NCBI RefSeq assembly: GCF_000972845.2
Contig: NC_040028.1
Span: forward strand, 9,618,038-9,682,037
Length of the DNA stretch: 64,000 nt
Reading direction: 5' to 3'
Source: Larimichthys crocea
Lineage: Eukaryota > Chordata > Actinopteri > Sciaenidae
Shown here piece after piece: positions 60,202-64,000 of this stretch (positions are counted from its first letter, which is position 1; each line of letters opens with the position of its first letter). Below the pieces are notes generated by a model that worked only from the letters and a program-made list of their open reading frames with translations, ran no database searches and had not been told where the DNA came from. A program made the translations under genes and the position numbers.

Positions 60202-60484
60202 TTAAAGTCCAGCGTTATTCCTGTGGGCTTTGTTTGTGTGCTGCACTATTTCTTGGCTGTGGCCAGTAACTTTCTCGAGTCTCCACTGGTTGCCTGACAG
60301 CATCACAATGACTTCAGGAAGTCTGTCCGCCTTGCCAAAAGAGATTCCAATGCACGGCATGTATCCCCGACACTCCTTGAACTTTTTAGATTTCGATTTT
60401 TTCTTTCCAATTCGCTTTACAGAATGAGTGTTTTCACTTGTTATTTTGTGACAAGTCGCAGTAAAGGTCACATACTTGACTTCT
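60202..60484 (-). CDS. Hypothetical coding-like terminal exon or gene fragment
   Basis: Unrecognised. An open frame of about 94 codons ends in TAA at 60204-60202 and starts after an AG at 60486-60485 (ACATTACAG). There is no ATG near its start, and a stop lies just upstream in frame, so it would be a last exon or a fragment. The region is less A/T-rich than its surroundings, with several CpG and ordinary codon choice. Residues run EVKYVTFTATCHK, a basic patch (GKKKSKSKKFKECRGYMPC), then ISFGKADRLPEVIVMLSG and WRLEKVTGHSQEI. The order (VKYV.F.C, basic loop, C..Y.PC, a beta-strand pair, then an H near the end) reminds me loosely of the FAR1/MULE-type DNA-binding domain of ZSWIM-like or transposon-derived proteins, but one ligand is not clear. 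No upstream exon was found. Confidence 0.22.
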
Positions 60485-60499
60485 CTGTAATGTCAGATT

Positions 60500-63400
60500 A
60501 TAACAAACCTTGTCCAACCACTTTAAGACCCTAACCAGAAGATAATTGCATCTTGTAAAAACTAATTTCATAAACTAAATGCTCTTGCATGTTTACATAT
60601 ACACAGAATACATATCTGTACTGTTGACCTTGGGTTCAGACTTTGCAAAACATCATCACTCGAGCTACATATCTTATCTCCCCAGATTACAGAGGACTGA
60701 TAAAGGCTAATTATTTGGAATTGAGAACAACAACTTTACTTTAGTCTTTAAAACTACCTCTCACAGAATTGGACTGATGCATATATTGTCTTGGGCAAAT
60801 ACAGCAGGCCAAGCTTGCACACATACTGAAGAAGAAAAAAAGAAGAAAAGGATCTTGACATCATCCTCAAACATAGCTGCGTTTAAAAACATGCATGTAA
60901 ACACTAATGTGCACAATCCTATTCTTCATATTTATTTACTTTTTGTGTCATGTTTTGATTTCTTGAAACATTTAAAGTAAATAAATAAACATTGTTCCAG
61001 CATTGTATTTCCTTTTACTAATTGCTTCATCGGTAGCTGCCTCAATATTTGTTTTTGCTTTTTTTTAACAACTGTGACAACAAATAGCAGTTAGTGAGTT
61101 AGTCATATAAATTATTTTATAAATTCTTAATATACGTTCTTTTATAAAGAAATATACATTCTTTTTTATATATAATAATAATAATAAACTACTAATCTCT
61201 GCATTATATTGTAGCTTAAAATTGTCAGTTGTGTTATGTTTTTACTCATTTGCATTCTTATTTTTCCTGAGGGCATTAGTTTCATCATTTTCTGCAGGCT
61301 GCACAAGATTTTAAGTGCACAAACACATTATTATTCTCATGTAAGTAAGCATGACATTAATGCTGCATGCATTTTTGCTATATAGTGCGTGTACTTTTCT
61401 ATGTATTCTTCTATGATTAGTCATATTAGGTCTGTACCAGCTTGAGTAATTCCTTCCCTTGCAGCTATTATAAACCCAGTTTCAGCAGCCTTATGGGATA
61501 CACTGCTCTGTAGAAGAGTCCAGCTCATTTTATCATTCATTTTGGTTTACCAGGATTAGTCCAACATGTATAACTGATCATTTTCAGCATTTGGTACTGT
61601 TGTTCAGTCATTCTCACTTGATAATAACATCCTCACAAGCTTTATGACCACTGATACACCTTACCCTTCGGTTGTTACCTGTAAATGTTACCCAGGTGAC
61701 TTTTTTCGACAGACTAATAGATAATCTCAGCTCTGTGACCCAATGCCAAAAAAACACAGCAAACAAACAGATATCAATCTCCCTAATGCTGCAGAGAGTG
61801 TAAAGTACATCACATGCATGGGTCAAATACTGAGCCATAATGGTTATGGTTAAATGGATTCAGTTGCCATAGGTGATTACTCACAGGAGCATCTGGCCTT
61901 TTTGAAAGAGCACAGTTTGTCTCAGCCAACCACAGCTGAGCAGATTAACATATTTCCCATCATTGTTTTCATTAGTGTGTAAATGCCAGGGTCGCCCCAG
62001 CCCCTGTCCCCGAGGGAATCAGAACAGGCGAAGCACAGTGTCTGTTTGACAAGCAGTAAGGTGGGAGGTGGTCATAAAACACAGGTATATCACTAAGCCT
62101 AATCCCACATGCAAAAACATGCTCCTACTCTTCTATGTGTTATCTCACTACAGAGTGCCACTAATCTGTATTGCACTTTTGAAGTTACCACATCCACAAG
62201 GGGAAATGACTCCAATTTAATTCCACGGATTATTAGCCGCCTCCACTCATGTTAATTCGGTGCGTCAGTTTGAACAGCAGGGATTGAGGTTAGGCTCGGC
62301 TCGGCTCTGTTGCAGCACTCCTTTCAACTCCATCTCTTTTTGTGCACCTTCCATTGAGGCAAGGAAAGGTTAAACCCAGTTTACTGGATATGGGTAAAAG
62401 CAGAGATAGCAACAAGCTGTATCTTTGACAATGACACAGCAGGGGGACATTTTTGGCAAAAACCCAAACATTGTGGGTTTTATTTTTCAGCCGTTCATTT
62501 GAGAGTGAAAAAAACCTTTCTTGCATGCAATCCCACAAGAGCCTGTCAACACGGTATACGACTAAAAATGTATTCATAGAGCTGTCTGATGCAAGGCAAA
62601 ATGAAACTCTGAATGTTACCTTCTGTAACAGCCTGTTGGTCTCCCTTGACATGATAGCTACATTTTATATTCCTTTTGACTGTGAATTGCTCTTCCACAT
62701 ATTTACCCCTGCAGAAATGTCATATTTTACTCATAATACAAGTCAGAAAGAAGAAATTTAGGGTTATATTGGAGCCATTTTATATAGTATGCCTGAACTT
62801 ATTTTTTGGGAAAAGGCAAAGTTATAAGTGCAGTATGGTTACTGTCCTCACCCTTTATTGAGGCTAACACTATAACCCTCACTAAGCCCTGCTGTCATTA
62901 TTAGGCTTTCCAATTTACCTGAAGCCACCCAAATTTATATTATTTTTAGATACAGTAATTTCCTGATTTCACACAACAGAGGTAGCCAAAATCAGACTTC
63001 TTGTTTTTAGCCTGAAGCCTTTGTTCACTTCACAGCATGAAAGTTAAATATGTAATTTATTGGCTACATACCAGCACCCACATCAAGTGTCAACCCGCTG
63101 TGACATCACCCACTGATTTGTGGACAACTGTTTTGACCTTTTTAGCATTGCGGCGGTGAAGCAGGTGGATCACGTTCTGCATTTTAGGTTGCACTTGTTT
63201 GTTTGTTTGTTTCTCGCAAACTTTTGCATTACAGCTAAACAGTGCACTAAAATATGTTTCTGAATTTGAGGTGAAAAATAGACAGAAACAGAATCCTGAT
63301 TCATCTAATTTGCCAGTTTGATTTTAGTTTTGTGAACCCGGTATGTTGCACTGGACGGACTCACTGAGAATAATTTGCTATTCGCCAGGTAGCTACACCC

Positions 63401-64000
63401 TAAAGGAAACTGCTTCATCATCTCTTTTACTCTAAATGGGGCCATCATTTACAAAATTAATAAAATGATTGAGACCATTAACTCACAAGGACACTGCGTA
63501 CTGAACAAATAAATCAAGTGAGGAATAAGATCATTTCCCCATAAGACAATTTACAGACTTCTTTTTACAGTCAAAGGAGCTTCCCCCTGCTGGCCATTAG
63601 AAAGATTGCAGGTTTAAGACACCAAGCAGCTCTATGTATACCATAATGAGCCACACCATTTGATAGTCTATGCAGAAGACATGGAAATAAAGTAGCAACT
63701 ATTATTATCTTGCAGGATAATCAACTATATTACAGGATCATAATCTACCATTCTACCATAGTCCCTGGTTGGATACGTAATATAGAAAAACATATCCGGA
63801 CTAGGCAATAGTGGTTAGATTGATGCTTTATTTGTTTGTGCTATTCCATTTAACAAGAAATACTAACATGATTTGAGGATTAAGACTAACTGATGGGTTT
63901 GGCAAATGCAAACAGTTTGGCTGGGAGGTTTACATTTATGTCAAACTGATAAACAGTGCTCAGGCTAGCTGCCATGAATGTTTTTCTCACATTATCCAGA
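60500..64000. other. Right-edge intergenic region, nothing recognised
   Basis: A/T-rich sequence with scattered short frames that lack start or splice context. No named repeat, RNA gene or exon is supported. Confidence 0.45.

Overview
This is eukaryotic nuclear DNA from a teleost fish. The genes are spliced with small exons. CA/GT and AT microsatellites are dense, and the repeats look like fish families: tRNA-derived SINEs, LINE 3' tails, a Tc1 remnant and small inverted-repeat DNA elements. The encoded proteins are vertebrate. All identifications come from reading translations and splice sites by eye; no search was run.

Layout. Positions 1-2960 are a non-coding tail ending in a plus-strand poly(A) signal, probably the 3' UTR of a gene starting outside the window. 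Human gene order suggests sh3rf3, but no coding sequence is present to confirm it. Positions 5.1-14.3 kb carry septin-10 (sept10) on the minus strand, nine coding exons plus an alternative last exon. Positions 15.3-20.8 kb carry sowahc on the plus strand, four coding exons, head-to-head with sept10. Positions 20.8-25.7 kb are repeat-rich intergenic DNA with a 10-N assembly gap and two near-copies of a 1.5 kb SINE/LINE block. Positions 25.7-32.0 kb carry akap17a (plus, six coding exons). Positions 33.7-52.5 kb carry asmt (plus, eight coding exons, long repeat-filled introns). From 52.5 to 64 kb I see no confident gene, only repeats and one coding-like minus-strand exon near 60.2-60.5 kb.

How the genes relate. 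The order [tail +][sept10 -][sowahc +] matches human SH3RF3-SEPTIN10-SOWAHC on 2q13. The order [akap17a +][asmt +] matches human AKAP17A-ASMT in pseudoautosomal region 1. The window therefore joins two blocks that are separate in human, and the join falls exactly where the assembly has its gap and duplicated block. The products do not form one pathway: septin-10 is a filament-forming cytoskeletal GTP-binding protein, SOWAHC an ankyrin protein, AKAP17A a splicing-associated PKA anchor, and ASMT makes melatonin.

No dedicated new system such as a defence island is visible. The points most worth checking are UG-repeat tracts abutting several splice sites (especially around the in-frame catalytic exon of asmt), the noisy duplicated block at the gap, paired TAATC motifs upstream of asmt, the introns of sowahc, and the orphan minus-strand exon.
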